Assembly: GCF_910596095.1 (NCBI RefSeq)
Contig: NC_056539.1
Location: forward strand, 22,621,001 to 22,685,000
DNA from: Thunnus maccoyii
Taxonomy: Eukaryota; Chordata; Actinopteri; Scombriformes; Scombridae
DNA: 64,000 nucleotides
Direction of reading: 5' to 3'
In this document: piece after piece, positions 11,448-37,904 of the stretch
Numbering within the stretch: position 1 is the stretch's first letter
How the letters are laid out: the number at the start of each line of letters is the position of its first letter
The notes under the pieces: model-generated
What the model was told of the DNA's origin: nothing
Seen by the model: the letters and a program-made list of their open reading frames with translations, nothing else
Databases searched by the model: none
Made by a program: the position numbers and the translations under genes

Positions 11448-14400
11448 ATGGACAACAGTAAACGGACTGTGGTCGTTACAGGTTTGTCTTGTTGTTGTTT
11501 TTTTTGCTGCTGTTGTCGTCGTTTCTCCCGACAGACGGAACAACGGTTTGAAGTGGTGGAAAAGTTCTGTTGATGACAGCTGCTAACGTTAATGGCGTCA
11601 GGCGGTTACTGCTTCACTACGCTGCAGTTGTGGACTGTTGACAGAAACGTTTAGCTTATAATTTTATAACGACACACTTTTGTATTTAGGTATTTATTAT
11701 GTAATCAGAGTCAACTGACAGGCTTGTTAAAGAGATTATTTCGTGTTTCATATGTCTCTCTTGAAAGGCCAAATAAAACAATATAATGTGATAGATGCAG
11801 GTTCAACATATGTACGAAATTAAATATCTAATAGCATTCTTTAGAAATTTAATGTTGACAGAGTTTCTTCATAGGAAGGATGAATTATGCGATTCGTTAT
11901 TGAATAGGTTTATGTGTCAGGAAGTTAATTAATGTCATCAACTGATTCACAAATACATTCATAGATCAAATCAAAGTGGTCTTAGATATTTACATGATTA
12001 TCAGAATACCAAATGATTTCCAAGCTACTTTCACATAAACTCCAGGCATGTATAATGTCCATAAAAGACAGAGCAACAATGTAACAAGGAGAAAGGTTCC
12101 CACATCTATAAAAAATATTTTAATATTACCTCCCTCTCCAATAAACACACTTTTATCTTGAACTTTTCTGACAAAGGAAGACTGTCTGGGGTGTTTATTC
12201 CTCATGGCTTTTGTATTGTGAGTTTCACCCACTGTCAAACAGTTTGACTGGTCCCCAACATCAGGCAGCTTTCCAGACATGGTGTCATTATCGAGCTGGA
12301 CAAAGTTATTATAAGTAAATACCACAACCACCCAACTGTGTTTCTCTATGAATGTTTCTATACTGTATTGAAAGTCATTCATTAAATTTCCTTTCCGATT
12401 ACATGTCATTGCATTATGATATGAAAGTCTCGGCCTAGAACTGTTGTTTTCTGCTACGTGTTGGGACAGATCTGTCTTTAGGGCTGCAACTACAGATTAT
12501 TTTCATTATCGATTAATCTGACGATTATTTTCTCAATTAATCGATTAGTTGTTTGGGCCTTAAAATGTCAGAATATAGTGAAAAATGTTGATCACTGTTT
12601 CCCACGACCCGAGGTGATGTTCTCAAATGTCTTGTTTTGTCCCGACCAACAGTCCATAACTGAAAGATATTCAGTTTACTGCTATAGAAGACTAAAGAAG
12701 CCAGAAAATATTCACATTTGAGAAACTGGAATCATAGAATTTGGAAATTTTCTTCTTAAAAAATGACTCAAAGCGATTAATTGACTATCAAAATACACAA
12801 CAATACTTGGCCAGCTTACTTATTACCTATTGTTATTAAGGTGTATCCAACATATGATATTTTCTGAGTGCACAAGCAGCAGTTTTCACCATGTATTCTG
12901 AACAGAAGTAACAGAGGCAGTGACTTGGTGTTTTCAGACACAAAGGCGTGCAAAACCTTGCCGTCCCAGCTGATGGAGGATGCGTAGACTGCCTGGGAAC
13001 AGCACCCTCACAATAGCAGGCCGGCTGGCAGCTGCCGACCCCTCGCTCTGCTCCTTTTCAGCAGCCTGTCAGACAGACAGATCCTCCCTCCACCCAACCC
13101 CCAGGGACCCCGCTGACCCTAGGAAGGGTGGTGGAGGGGGATCAGCTATAGATCCCTATATAAACAAGCCTGTGTGAATGTCCATCGTCTGCTGCTGCGA
13201 TTTTGTAGGTCATAGTGATAGTGATTGATTTTATTTTGGTCATTCAAGGAGAGCAGCACAGTGGAGCACCGCAGAACACAAACAGAAAATCTTAAGCAGC
13301 AGCCTTTCTTTTATATTTATTAAAAAATCCAAATTGAAAGGTATACTGGTATACTGTTTATATTATAAATGCAAGAAAAAGTGCAGTTAAATTATTAGTC
13401 ACACCAGTAAGTTTCTCCTCCTGTGTAGAAACCAAACAAACCCCATATTATGAAATACTGTGTAGTATGAAAGCAGCTGGACAGAATCGGTACAGAACAG
13501 TATTATTACAGCAGCTGAAATAACTGACATGTTTTGCAGGTTTTGGGCCATTTGGAGAGCACACCGTCAACGCCAGCTGGGTAGCAGTGCAGGTGTGTTT
13601 TACCCCTCTGTTGCTGTTATAATACACATTCATGAAGTCCAAGTTTTTTCTTTTTTATTAAATGTGACCTGGACAGAAATTATTACAAGCAAGTTCTTAA
13701 GTGAAACAGTTTAGAGTTTTGAGTTTAAAATGGGTTTGTTGGTAATTAAATTCACATCAGAGCCCAAACAAATCCTTCCAATCTTGTCCAAAATGCTAAA
13801 TTTCCATAAGCTCATCATTAAATGTGGTATGTTTTTAGCTGTGATGGTCTGTATCATCATCTACACGGAGCCATAAATAGTCTTCATGTTGAGCTGTTAG
13901 TAATAAAATAGTAGCCGGTGTGACTTTTTGTACCTGTTTGTATGACGGCTACATGACGTTCTGCTAGCTGCCCTCCTGCTTCACACTGTGCAGCAGTGTG
14001 CCGGAGGGTGTTTGTGTCCTGCTGGGGGAAACTGCATGTGGGGGACGACGGTGGTTGTCAGGGTGTCTAGACGAACTTGATAAGGATATTAAAGGCAAAC
14101 AAAAGGCCGCTTTGTGTCAGGGTCACAGACGTGGTCAAACAAGCCTCTTTTCAATACAAGTGGGGGTCAGTGTCAGGGGCTATTTGTCCTGCAGGGAGAT
14201 TGGGGGAGGTGTTGGTCTACTAGCTGTGAATTTGACACAGATTTGTCTTACTTGTAATGTATGTGATTGTGATCTTTTATTTCATGTTTTTCTGATACTG
14301 TTTCTTTTTCTACAGAAGGTTGAGTTTTGGATTTTTAGTTTCCATAATACAAATGATGCAAAAAATTGCATTTTGGCATAAAATTGTTTTATTTGAGAAT

Positions 14401-17400
14401 GATAGCGCTGCTGAGAGACGTCTGTCTCATCATCAGTTCTGAATAATTATATTTTTATTTGTGTACATTATCATTGGATTTGAATTATTTTGGATTGAAA
14501 ATATTGTTTGATTTTAACATAATACATTTTTTGCCTTAGTACACCGAAGCAGGGCTGCAACTAATGATTATTTTTATTATCTATTAATCTGTCGATTATT
14601 TTCTTGATGAATAGATTAGTCGTTTGATCTATAAAATGTCAGAAAATGGTGAAAAATTTGGATCACAGTTTCCCAAGTGATGTACTCAAATGTCTTTCGG
14701 TCCACAACCCAAAGATGTTTAGTTCATTATCATAGAAACAGTTACAGATATTTGCACAAAAGAACACGCCTTATCACATTTAGCATGCATGTAATCTGTA
14801 TTATTGAGTCCTGTATCATTTGGCTATGGATAGAGAATAGATCTGGTTCCACCCACATCTTATAGAAAGCAAGGGACCACATGCTAAAACTGTGCTGACA
14901 TCACTGTAAGATGCTCAAGAGAAAAACAAACAACAAATGGCTGTTTTAAATGCAAAACAAGGATTTTAACACTGATGTTGCTTGTCCTTACAGGAGCTAA
15001 AGAAGCTTGGACTGGGCAGTGAGGTGGACTTGCATGTATACGAGGTTCCTGTAGAGTACCAGAAAGTCCAGAGTTTGGTTCCGTCATTATGGAAGCAGTA
15101 TCATCCACAGGTAAGAGAGCATGGGGCTTTAAAACATTGCCAGATGTCCCTAACCTTTTATTATTGTTCCATGTTTAAAAGTGCAATACAGTAGCTCATG
15201 TCTAGCTCAGTTCAAGTTTAGATACGGTTTTAATGCCACTGACCTCAGATCTGTAAAATGCAAATTTTTAGTTTTAATCAGATCTGACACCTTCTAAGAA
15301 CAGGTAATGTGACAAATGAGAAACACATGCTGCGCTGAATTAAATGACATACAGTTATCACATTATGTAACAAATGAATGGCTTAAGTGTGGCTCTGATG
15401 CAAACTCTCTAAATGTGTTTTTTGTAAATTGGGTTGCAAAAAGGTACTTTTGTCTCTGGTTTAGTAGTTCTTGGTTTCAGATCTGTGTTTTGTGTGAAAT
15501 ATAAGTCTATTTGTGGTTCAGTTAAAATAGTCACAGGTCCTTTAAAGGCACTTCATGTTCAAACAAGCAGAGAAGTCATAGTCACAGCTGTTGAACAGCA
15601 AGAATTTATTAATTCTGACTTGTGTTTTCATTGTTTCATTTTCTTTTTCAGTTGGTAGTTCATGTCGGAGTCTCAGGTATGGCCACCACCGTCACGTTGG
15701 AGAAGTGTGGCAGAAATCATGGCTACAAGGGCCTGGACAACAGCAGCTTCTGTCCTGATTCGGCGTGTTGCATTGTGGGAGGCCCGGACTGTATCGACTC
15801 GGTTATTGACATGGAATCAGTCTGCAAGAGAGTGACCGCCTCCGGGCTGGGAGTATCAGTGTCTGTCTCCAAAGACGCTGGAAGGTAATTTTGTTTTGTT
15901 TTTTCAGTTAGACTCAGATCTTCATATCTGAGGATGCTTCAACTGTTGACGGGTAGAGACATGAAAATGCATAAAAGCAGGAATGAATCAGTATTTACTC
16001 AACATGTTGAACGGAGAACATTTTGACAGAATTTTAAAGACAGTGGAGGTGAAACTGCTCTTGAAGCCAGGAGGAGAGTAAGAGTTCCCTTCTGTCACAT
16101 AGGAACTAAAATCTGTTCAACATGTGCACATTGAAACATGAGAGATGAGACGTGCGCTGCTGTCTGCCAATACTACCACTGGAGGGCACTAAAGTCACAT
16201 ATCTCCAAATTGTACATCTATATTAGTTGCTATAAATCGAACAGAAAAGTCAAAATAGCAAATTTCTTTGTAAAATCCAAAGTGTGTAGATGATGCACTG
16301 TATCTCAAATACATCACAATTTGTTTACTGATTATATATCCTACCCCTAATTTTTGTTTTTAGTTATTACTACTAGTTATTATTAATAATAATAATGTCT
16401 TTAATATCTACTTACAGTATATGTTAATTTGACTTTTATTTGAAATGATATAAATGCCTTAATTTACTACCTCTTATTGATTCAATTACTGAGGGCAATA
16501 ATATGTTTTTATCATGTTGGACTTTATTGCCCATTGAATATATTGCCTATGAGCAGTTTCATACAAACAGTATATTAGTAAAACCTGGGTCACTATCATG
16601 GTTTTATTACTGTCTATACAGCTGATGCACATACTGCTCTGGTTAACATGGAGATCTGTTACAGACCATACAGTGTACTTGTTGCTATGACTGTAAATGT
16701 TGAGACATTATCTGCCTCATCAACTAAAGATGTAGTTAGTCACAGTATCAGTAGAGGAATGCTCAACTGGTCTTGCTTTGGTAAAAATGTTAAAATTAAG
16801 AATACCAACTCATGTCAAGCTCTGAGCTCTGGCTGTGAAGCTGCACTGTTTACCTCTAGTGCAGACATGCGGAGATTTAAGGCGCCTGTGGACTGAGACA
16901 ACAACAATGTTTTAAGTTTATTGCATGTTACATTGTGGGAGAGGCCTATGATAAAATCACAATCTGTGTCAGACTGTACAATATCAATTTGAGGCTGTCA
17001 GATTGTATGCTGGATGTGTGGTGAATCGTAGCACTACGATGTAAAGTTTATGAAAGCAGAGGCGCGTCATCCATCTGTGCCGCTCTGATGTTATGAAAAT
17101 GCAGCCAAACAAACAAAAGTCACACAAACTTCTTCTTTTTTGTTTCACCTCCATCCATGATTTGTGTGCATCATGGATGTATTAAGGTGAACAAGTGTGT
17201 TTCTCCCTAAACTTTATTCAAAGAACTGCACTTGTGAAATGTCACACTGGCCAGTATATTCTGTGTCATTTCATGTCGTATTCTGATTGGTTTGTTTGTA
17301 GATGTGGGTTGTAACAGCAGTCACATTGTGAGAATTTGGTCTCAAATTTCTGACACTGTCAGAATTTTACTGCAGTTCGATCTAGAACCACTGATTTGGA

Positions 17401-18084
17401 TTGACAACCAGAGAGGTGAGAACTCCAGCAACACTTGTAGTATGAAGAACAACTTAAGTTGTTCTTTCCTTTCTCCATGCACCTTGGAAGTAGGTGAAGT
17501 TGTGCCAGAGACCCTTACTTTTGGATTGACAACCAAAAATTTTACCATGTTTCTCTCACAGCTGTCAGTTTTTGTCTCAGACAGTCCAAAACCACACAGC
17601 GTAAACGGGCCTTTACTTTCACTTACAATAATGGCCTGAGATTTTATTGTGTGTGCCATGAATTTATAGTCATATGTTCATCATTACAAGGAACCATATG
17701 AATAAATGTATGTGCAGAATGGATAAGGTGGAGAATAAGTGATTGATGCATTGGTAAATCCTTCCAAATGCATCAATAAATGCATCAGTAAAACACTGAT
17801 GTGTCCAGTAAACAGCTTTTATTGTTTGTTCTGTTTCTTGGATCCAAAACGCAGCGTTCACTTGATGCCGTGCTCTCTTCCTTAACAGGTATCTCTGCGA
17901 TTTCACATATTACACGTCTCTGTATCTGAGTCACGGCCGCTCTGCCTTCGTCCATGTGCCTCCTCTCGGAAAGCCTTACAGTGGGGAAGACCTGGGCCGT
18001 GCGCTGCAGGCGGTCATCCAGGAGATGCTGGAGCTTCTGGACCAGGCTGAGGAGAAGATCCACTGCCAGCAGCACTTCCACTAA
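11448..18084 (+). CDS. pgpep1: Pyroglutamyl-peptidase I
   Basis: Five exons, 11448-11481, 13540-13592, 14994-15110, 15652-15884 and 17889-18084, join in frame to 633 nt (210 residues; human has 209). The enzyme is a cytosolic cysteine peptidase of family C15 that removes N-terminal pyroglutamate from peptides such as TRH and GnRH. The order of motifs fits the family: TVVVTGFGPFG at the N-terminus, the catalytic Glu85 in TLEKCG, the catalytic Cys149 in RYLCDFTYY, and His168 in AFVHVPPLGKP. These fall at the same numbers as in human PGPEP1. The start is the first ATG in the exon before a perfect GTTTGT donor. Introns 1 and 2 contain copies of a hAT-like fish element. No defects seen. Confidence 0.97.
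12482..12803. mobile_element. Non-autonomous hAT-like element, copy A (pgpep1 intron 1)
   Basis: Starts GGGCTGCAACTACAGATTAT and shows the ATCGATTAATCTGACG core, then GTCAGAATATAGTGAAAAATG and AGATATTCAGTTTACTG, ending near GATTAATTGACTATCAAAAT. This is a very common non-coding element of percomorph genomes with terminal inverted repeats built on GCTGCAAC. It is the best-preserved of five related copies in the window. Confidence 0.7.
14552..14765. mobile_element. Non-autonomous hAT-like element, copy B (pgpep1 intron 2), truncated
   Basis: Starts AGGGCTGCAACTAATGATTA and shares the ATTAATCTGTCGATTATTTT, GTCAGAAAATGGTGAAAAAT and CAAAGATGTTTAGTTCATT blocks with copy A. Its right half is missing. 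Confidence 0.65.
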
Positions 18085-18304
18085 GTGACCTCTTGATGCC
18101 AACCAGCCTCTCCAGCCCTCACCACACAAGAGAAATTGCACTTAACCACAAGTAGCCAAACTTCTTCTTCTTCTTCTTTTTTTTTATTATTGTCTTGACT
18201 TGGACATAATGGAAATTTCAGTGTATAGGATGTTTTCAGTGTTTGTCTCTCTCTGTCTAGATTTTTGCGTCTTGTTTTGCTAGGCCTGATTCAGTTATGT
18301 TTTA

Positions 18305-19398
18305 GGGTGCTTTCAAACCTGCCTTGTTTAGTTTGGTTGAATTGAACCCTGGTTCGTTTGCACCCTTGGTGCAGTTCGTTTGGTGTGAACACAGCAATCG
18401 CATTTGGGTGCAGACCAAAACAACCGGACCAAGACCTTGTTGAAGAGGTGGTCTCGGTCCGGTTACAAATAAACTCTGTTAAAGTTCATTTGTGGTATGA
18501 ACATGATCTGACCTAGATCTGACCCAACTGCGCATGTTTTGGATTAAACCATCTCCTGTAGCCAGCTGCGCTGTGCATTCTGCTCCCTTCTCCTCTTCAG
18601 CCGACTGAAGGCAGCACATTGCTCTCTAGGTGTTGCCTTGAAGTGCGTTCACGTGTGCCATTCTGCTTGCATATTTTCGCTCGGTGTATGGCCCAAACGA
18701 CTGAGCCGGATTATCCATATATTGGGTGAGTGTCTTGGAGCACCAGCCTATTGCTGTGCTGGGGGGCACCAATGTGAAAAAAATGAAAAACATAAATAGT
18801 TTTCATTGTCAGAAACCACAGATTAACCATTTATAAAGCACTTGATTTAACTTTTATTTATTATTATTCTTATGAATATGAATATGAATTATAAGAATAA
18901 GAAAACAGTTGAACAGTAGCTGCTGCTGCGTCTTTCAGCACCACAGAGGCGAGGAGAGAGAGAGAGAGAGAGACGCTGTTTCTTTCAGTAATAACAGTCG
19001 TACACTTTATTGCTGATAGAAAATATGTTGAAAGATCATTTTACTAATCCACCAAGTACATCGTCTACCAAGTACAACTTCGTATTCCTGAGTGCTACAG
19101 TTCATACATTAGATTTATTTTCTGTTTTACAAAGGCGAAAAGGAAAATCAAGTCCTTTATAAATGTTGTAGCCTATCTGCTGTTTCTGAAAAACAAACTC
19201 CTTTCTCCGCCTCCACCCCACAAGACTTCTGACCAGTGAACGCAGTGACAGCTCCCACACGGCTTTTGTTGATACATTTTGGTTCACTTGAAATTTTGCT
19301 GTGTGAAACCAAACCGAACCAAAGGGAAAATGTAACAAAGTAACAATTCATCCACTGATTTGGACCAAAGCAAACAAACTGTAGGTGTGAAAACACCC
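18305..19398. mobile_element. PIF/Harbinger-like non-autonomous DNA transposon
   Basis: The left end, GGGTGCTTTCAAACCT, and the inverted right end, GGGTGTTTTCACACCT, match at 14 of 16 positions. TTA flanks both sides (18302-18304 and 19399-19401), fitting the 3-bp TWA target duplication of PIF/Harbinger elements. The inside (1.1 kb) has no transposase frame and includes a GA run near 18955-18972 and an AATAAA on the plus strand at 18468-18473. It sits about 220 bases after the pgpep1 stop, so it is probably inside that gene's 3-prime UTR or just beyond it. Confidence 0.6.
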
Positions 19399-19401
19399 TT
19401 A

Positions 19402-22120
19402 ATGTCTCCCAATGAAGATAAAAGAAGATAAAATGGGAGTCTCAAGTCCAAGGTCACAAGATAGAATAAACTTTTAACCCACTTCAAGGAACATTAAACT
19501 TGATTTCTGAGTTCAAACTGGCAGATTTTAAAGTTCACAGAGAAAACAAACAGTGACATTACTGCTTTTTTTCACATACAGTTTCTGCAGAGGGTCTGTA
19601 ATGTGGCAGATATTTCACACTATAACCCCAGATGTGACTACTATTATTGCACCTTATAGGGTTAGGGTTAGAAATGGTTATAGAAGTCACATCTGGGGAA
19701 ACTATTAAATGTCCTCTACATTGTTTGACTTTCTTAATGTTTCATTCTTACATTTCTTTGAGTTTCACCGAGATTCAAAGCCGAATTTATTATCAAAACC
19801 CAAAAGTTGTATTTCTGTTGATGTAACCTCCATTCACAATATGTTGCAGTCGACAGATTATCAGGGTGTTTGCACCTGAATGTCTATAAATGATTAATGT
19901 ACACGATACATTATGGTTTATGTAGAAAGTTGTAGCAGTAAACTGTGTTAATTTCCTCCAGATATTATTTTCCCAGCTGCTCTGAAGCTTAACTGTTCTG
20001 TTTCACATTTGATGTTGAATTGTTTCGTGAGTCCTTTTTCTTTATAAGAAGTTGTAAATTTGCCTTCTTTTACAAAGGTTATTTAAATCAGGGAACGGGT
20101 TGGTTCCAGCTCATATTCCCCCAGTTTGTTGGCCCAGTTCTGACAGGAAACCACAAATCCACCCCTCTGAGATCTGGCCCCAGGCTGTGCAATGTTATTT
20201 TACAGATCTCAGGTTCATTGATGTAGGTAATTCATGTTATAGGTTTGTCATAATTGTATTGTGGCTACACAATTATTTGAGAAAATATTGAGCATTGCAA
20301 TTTTAAAGTGTAGAAATTCTCCGGTTGCATGAAACAGAAGATCTTCTGTTGGAAAACAAAGCTAGTATACAATTTGTATTGTATATTCATTAATATTGCT
20401 TTTAAAGAACTGAACAAATACTGTGTTAAATGCTGCATAAGGAAAGAGTCTCGCAAACATCAAAGACACAGAGAAGACCAGCATTAGATCTTTTCTATTG
20501 CATCAATTTAATGTGATGAGTTACACATCTGTGTTTGATGCCTAGTGGAGCTTTAACTTCACAGAGACACTCATTTATGGAACGTATTTAATCAAACTAT
20601 GTAGAAAACCTGCAGTTTATCTTTACAGTGGGAAACATTTCAAGACCAAATTGCAAAATCCGAGTTTTACTTCTTTTTTTTTTTTCAAATTTGTGCAGCT
20701 CTAAATGTCATTCCATGATTAAAGCTTTCTGTTGGTCTCTTCATCGAATCAGATATAGCTGCTTATTTTACCTGAGAATTTGATTTGATGAAGTTTGACA
20801 CTCAGTTCAGTCAGAATTGGGCCTAAAAGTTTTTATTTCCGTAGCACTTTCCTTTTTTTTGTTTGTCTCATTGTTTTTATTTTTATTTGCAGTCACTTTA
20901 ACTCGTAATGTAGCTTTGCAAACATACTCACATCCATTTGAATCTATTTTTCCTACTAATACTTGTAATTCTGTATGTGAGGTATGATTTATAGGTGAGT
21001 TATGCTTTATTTTCCTGAACTTTGGTTTGTTCTGACTTGTTAAACTAACTGCTGCAGATTCATTCAGTCTGTCCGTGATGGTGCCACTCCCAGGTGTAAA
21101 TGCTCTGTTTTACGGCTTTTTTTTTATTGGATTTTCTTCTATTTCACCATGTAGATCAGCGTTTTCCTGACTGCTGAGTCAACAGGACAGACCACACCAC
21201 TTAACGTGGCTTCAGTTTGATTAGTTTCAGTAGACGGTTTAGCATTGAATGGTCTGATTCAGCAACCTGTGCACCCTCAAGAAACTTCTCCCTCTGTGGG
21301 AAACTTGGATCTCTATGTCTTAGCTAGTTGTAGGAAACTAACTGAACACTGTGTAGCATTGCAGCAGTGGCCTTTCCTTGAGCTCTCAGTTAAATTGCCT
21401 GTTTTTTTCACCAGAGTTAAGCCAGTTGCTGCCAGTGAGTTTTGGGTAAATGATCATTATTTTTAGCTGTGCACGTCATTTTAATTGCTATTCAGTACCA
21501 TGGTTTTTACCACAAATTACTGTAGCAGAATAGAATTGAACTTCCTCTCAGACCTTTTTTTTTTTTATCTTTGTCTCTGTCATTTATGTTACATCTTGGT
21601 TCTGTGATCTAAAGCTTACTTATGGAATTATTGATTGACGGGCAGGTTTTAGTTTGCAGGTGCTGGTTATTTTTCTGTGCTTTGCATTGTGACTGCTCGG
21701 GATGTGAAGGAGCTGCCCCTAAAATGTCTGCTCACAAATGTAAAAGCCTCCATATGTGTCTAGTTTACATATGGGGTGACATTTGACCCTGACTGTCTCC
21801 TGTGCCTTGCTGTTGTTTATGTGTGTTGTGAAAAGGCCTTAAAAAATGCCCAGTGGGTCAGTTCAAAGATAAATACTGATGCTGTCCAGTCAGATGTGTG
21901 GCTACCTCAAAAATACTTTTTTATCTTGGAGTGTGCTCTGTTGTATGATATCATTATGGCTTTGTGATTTAATGTGAGTTCCTCTCTTAAGGGAGAATCC
22001 TCTAAAAGGTGAATTCTGCTTCTGACATTAACAAAGCACTGTTACAATAAGTAATCTTGGCTTTGTAAAAGGAAAGGCTTTGAATTAAAGAGAATTAAAA
22101 GATTAAAAGTAATGTCTTTG
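19402..22120 (+). other. Probable long 3-prime UTR of pgpep1 or intergenic DNA
   Basis: About 2.7 kb of T-rich DNA with no exon-like open frame. Several ATTAAA/AATAAA hexamers occur, including a cluster near 22084-22110, so the true pgpep1 end cannot be fixed from sequence alone. It contains an inverted repeat (arms 19626-19639 and 19685-19698) and T-runs such as 21561-21571. Mammalian PGPEP1 also has a long 3-prime UTR, which makes the UTR reading plausible. Confidence 0.4.
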
Positions 22121-23920
22121 TCTCTTCTTTTTTCATTCAAAACAGAAATATGACAGATTGCTGTTTGAACATTGCTATTTATGACTTAAAAAAGTCTAAC
22201 TGACTTTTCAGTTGTGCAAATAAGATGTTGCTACAATGGGCATAGATGTACGGGCCTGACTTCTGCACATTTTTGTTCAAGTTCCTGCAATTGTGCCCCA
22301 CAAGACACACAACTCAATACCATTACTGAAAGTACAAATAAAACTGCATAATACATCTGTAAAGACTTTCAGTCATGCAAGTAATGGTATAATTCAGCAA
22401 AGGAGGTGTAATAACTAACTTTTTACTCTCTTTTCTGGTTGTGATGCCTCTAATTACACCATCTGCTGCAAAGTGAAACAATAACAATACACCCAGAAAA
22501 TGACAGTGGTGGAAACATTCTGATCTTTTTCTTAAGTAATAGTATTAATATTGCATAATATTGTTTTGATGCAATGCACCAACTATCACACAGAAAGAAG
22601 CCTTATGTAAGCAGAGCTGTCAGAAGTTGGAGATACAGATCATTGAAATCAATACTCATCGCGGAACATTGTGAAACAACAAAAACTGTTATTGTATCAT
22701 AGCTATGTCACATACCAGGGATTTCAAATGTGAAATGTGCATATTTTGCATATTTTTAAGTGCTTTAGGGGCATTTTGTAAGTTATTTCTGGGTACAATA
22801 AGTTAGAATAGTAACATAATTGAATATTTTTCATATCTAAACATCATTATAAATCTATAGCTGTTTGTGGCCCTTTTGGAAGTTATGTGGGGCCCTTTTA
22901 GTTGAGGACCCCAGGCAGTTGCCTAGCTTGCCTAATGGTAAAGTTCGCCCCAGAGCAGCAGTATGCCTTTGCTGTGTCTAGTCTGCTGCAAATTTCATCA
23001 GAAGAAGAAGAGGAAGAAGAAGAAGCATCAGATGGGTATTTTCCGCATTCATAAATTCAAGTTCTCGAGGTCTCGCCCATCATTTGAACTTCTCATGATT
23101 GAATTTATAAAGTATTTTGAGTATATCCATCTGACAAAAGAAATGTGCACACACAGTTAGTATGCTCCAAGATTTTTTTTTTTAAAGAAATCTGATTTTA
23201 TTGCCTACCTATTCTGTTAAGTTATTTTTCCATCTATTTATTTGTTTATTTATTATTAATTTTATGGTTTGGCCTGTTACCATGTTACCACTGCATCAAC
23301 AAATTCAAAGTGAAGCAATATCCTTTATGTCATCTTTATTTCACTATGATGCCTAATTGTTTTCTGTTATTGTATTAATGTCACACATGCTGTAAGTCAG
23401 AATCAGAATCATCTTTATTGGCCAAATATGTTTACGCATACAAGGAACTTCACTCTACTTTAGTGGCTCTCAATGTACTTACACAAAATAACAACACTAC
23501 AATCTTCAGAAATATAAACAAGTTTCTGTGGATTGTAAACAGAATACAAATAGTGCAAAGAAGTGAAGAGTGCAAGGAGTCATAGATAAATATTAAATGG
23601 TAAACAAAAATGACGTTACTTTATATACATATAGTAGGTGGTTATGTTCACTATATACAGCCTGTTCAAATATACAGTAATGATTAAAATGTATTGCACA
23701 TTTTGTATTTTAGACTAAAATAAATACATATACTGAGTAGTCTATAGTGGGTATTATAGTGTTCCAGGGTTATTACACAGTGCCACAGTGAGTTAACCGT
23801 AGGTGATGTTTTCTATAAAAATAAATAAAAATCAGATGGGTATTTCATAGCAAAGGTTTGGGGATTTTGTTTTGATACCAGGAAATAAGGTCAGAGTGAG
23901 AGCTCTTTCCGCTGATTGGC
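22121..23920. other. Intergenic DNA before upf1
   Basis: AT-rich, no supportable exons. It contains a GAA/GAG purine tract (about 23000-23025), a segment near 22860-22960 that resembles a fish element (CCCCAGGCAGTTGCCT), and the LINE-type fragment listed separately. Confidence 0.5.
23398..23530. mobile_element. LINE 3-prime-end-like fragment
   Basis: CAGAATCAGAATCATCTTTA followed by TTGGCCAAATATGTTTACGC and ACAAGGAACTTCACTC matches a familiar teleost non-LTR 3-prime tail (L2/Rex-type). No reverse transcriptase is present, so it is a dead 5-prime-truncated copy. Confidence 0.55.
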
Positions 23921-23924
23921 TCTC

Positions 23925-37904
<13,980 letters not shown>

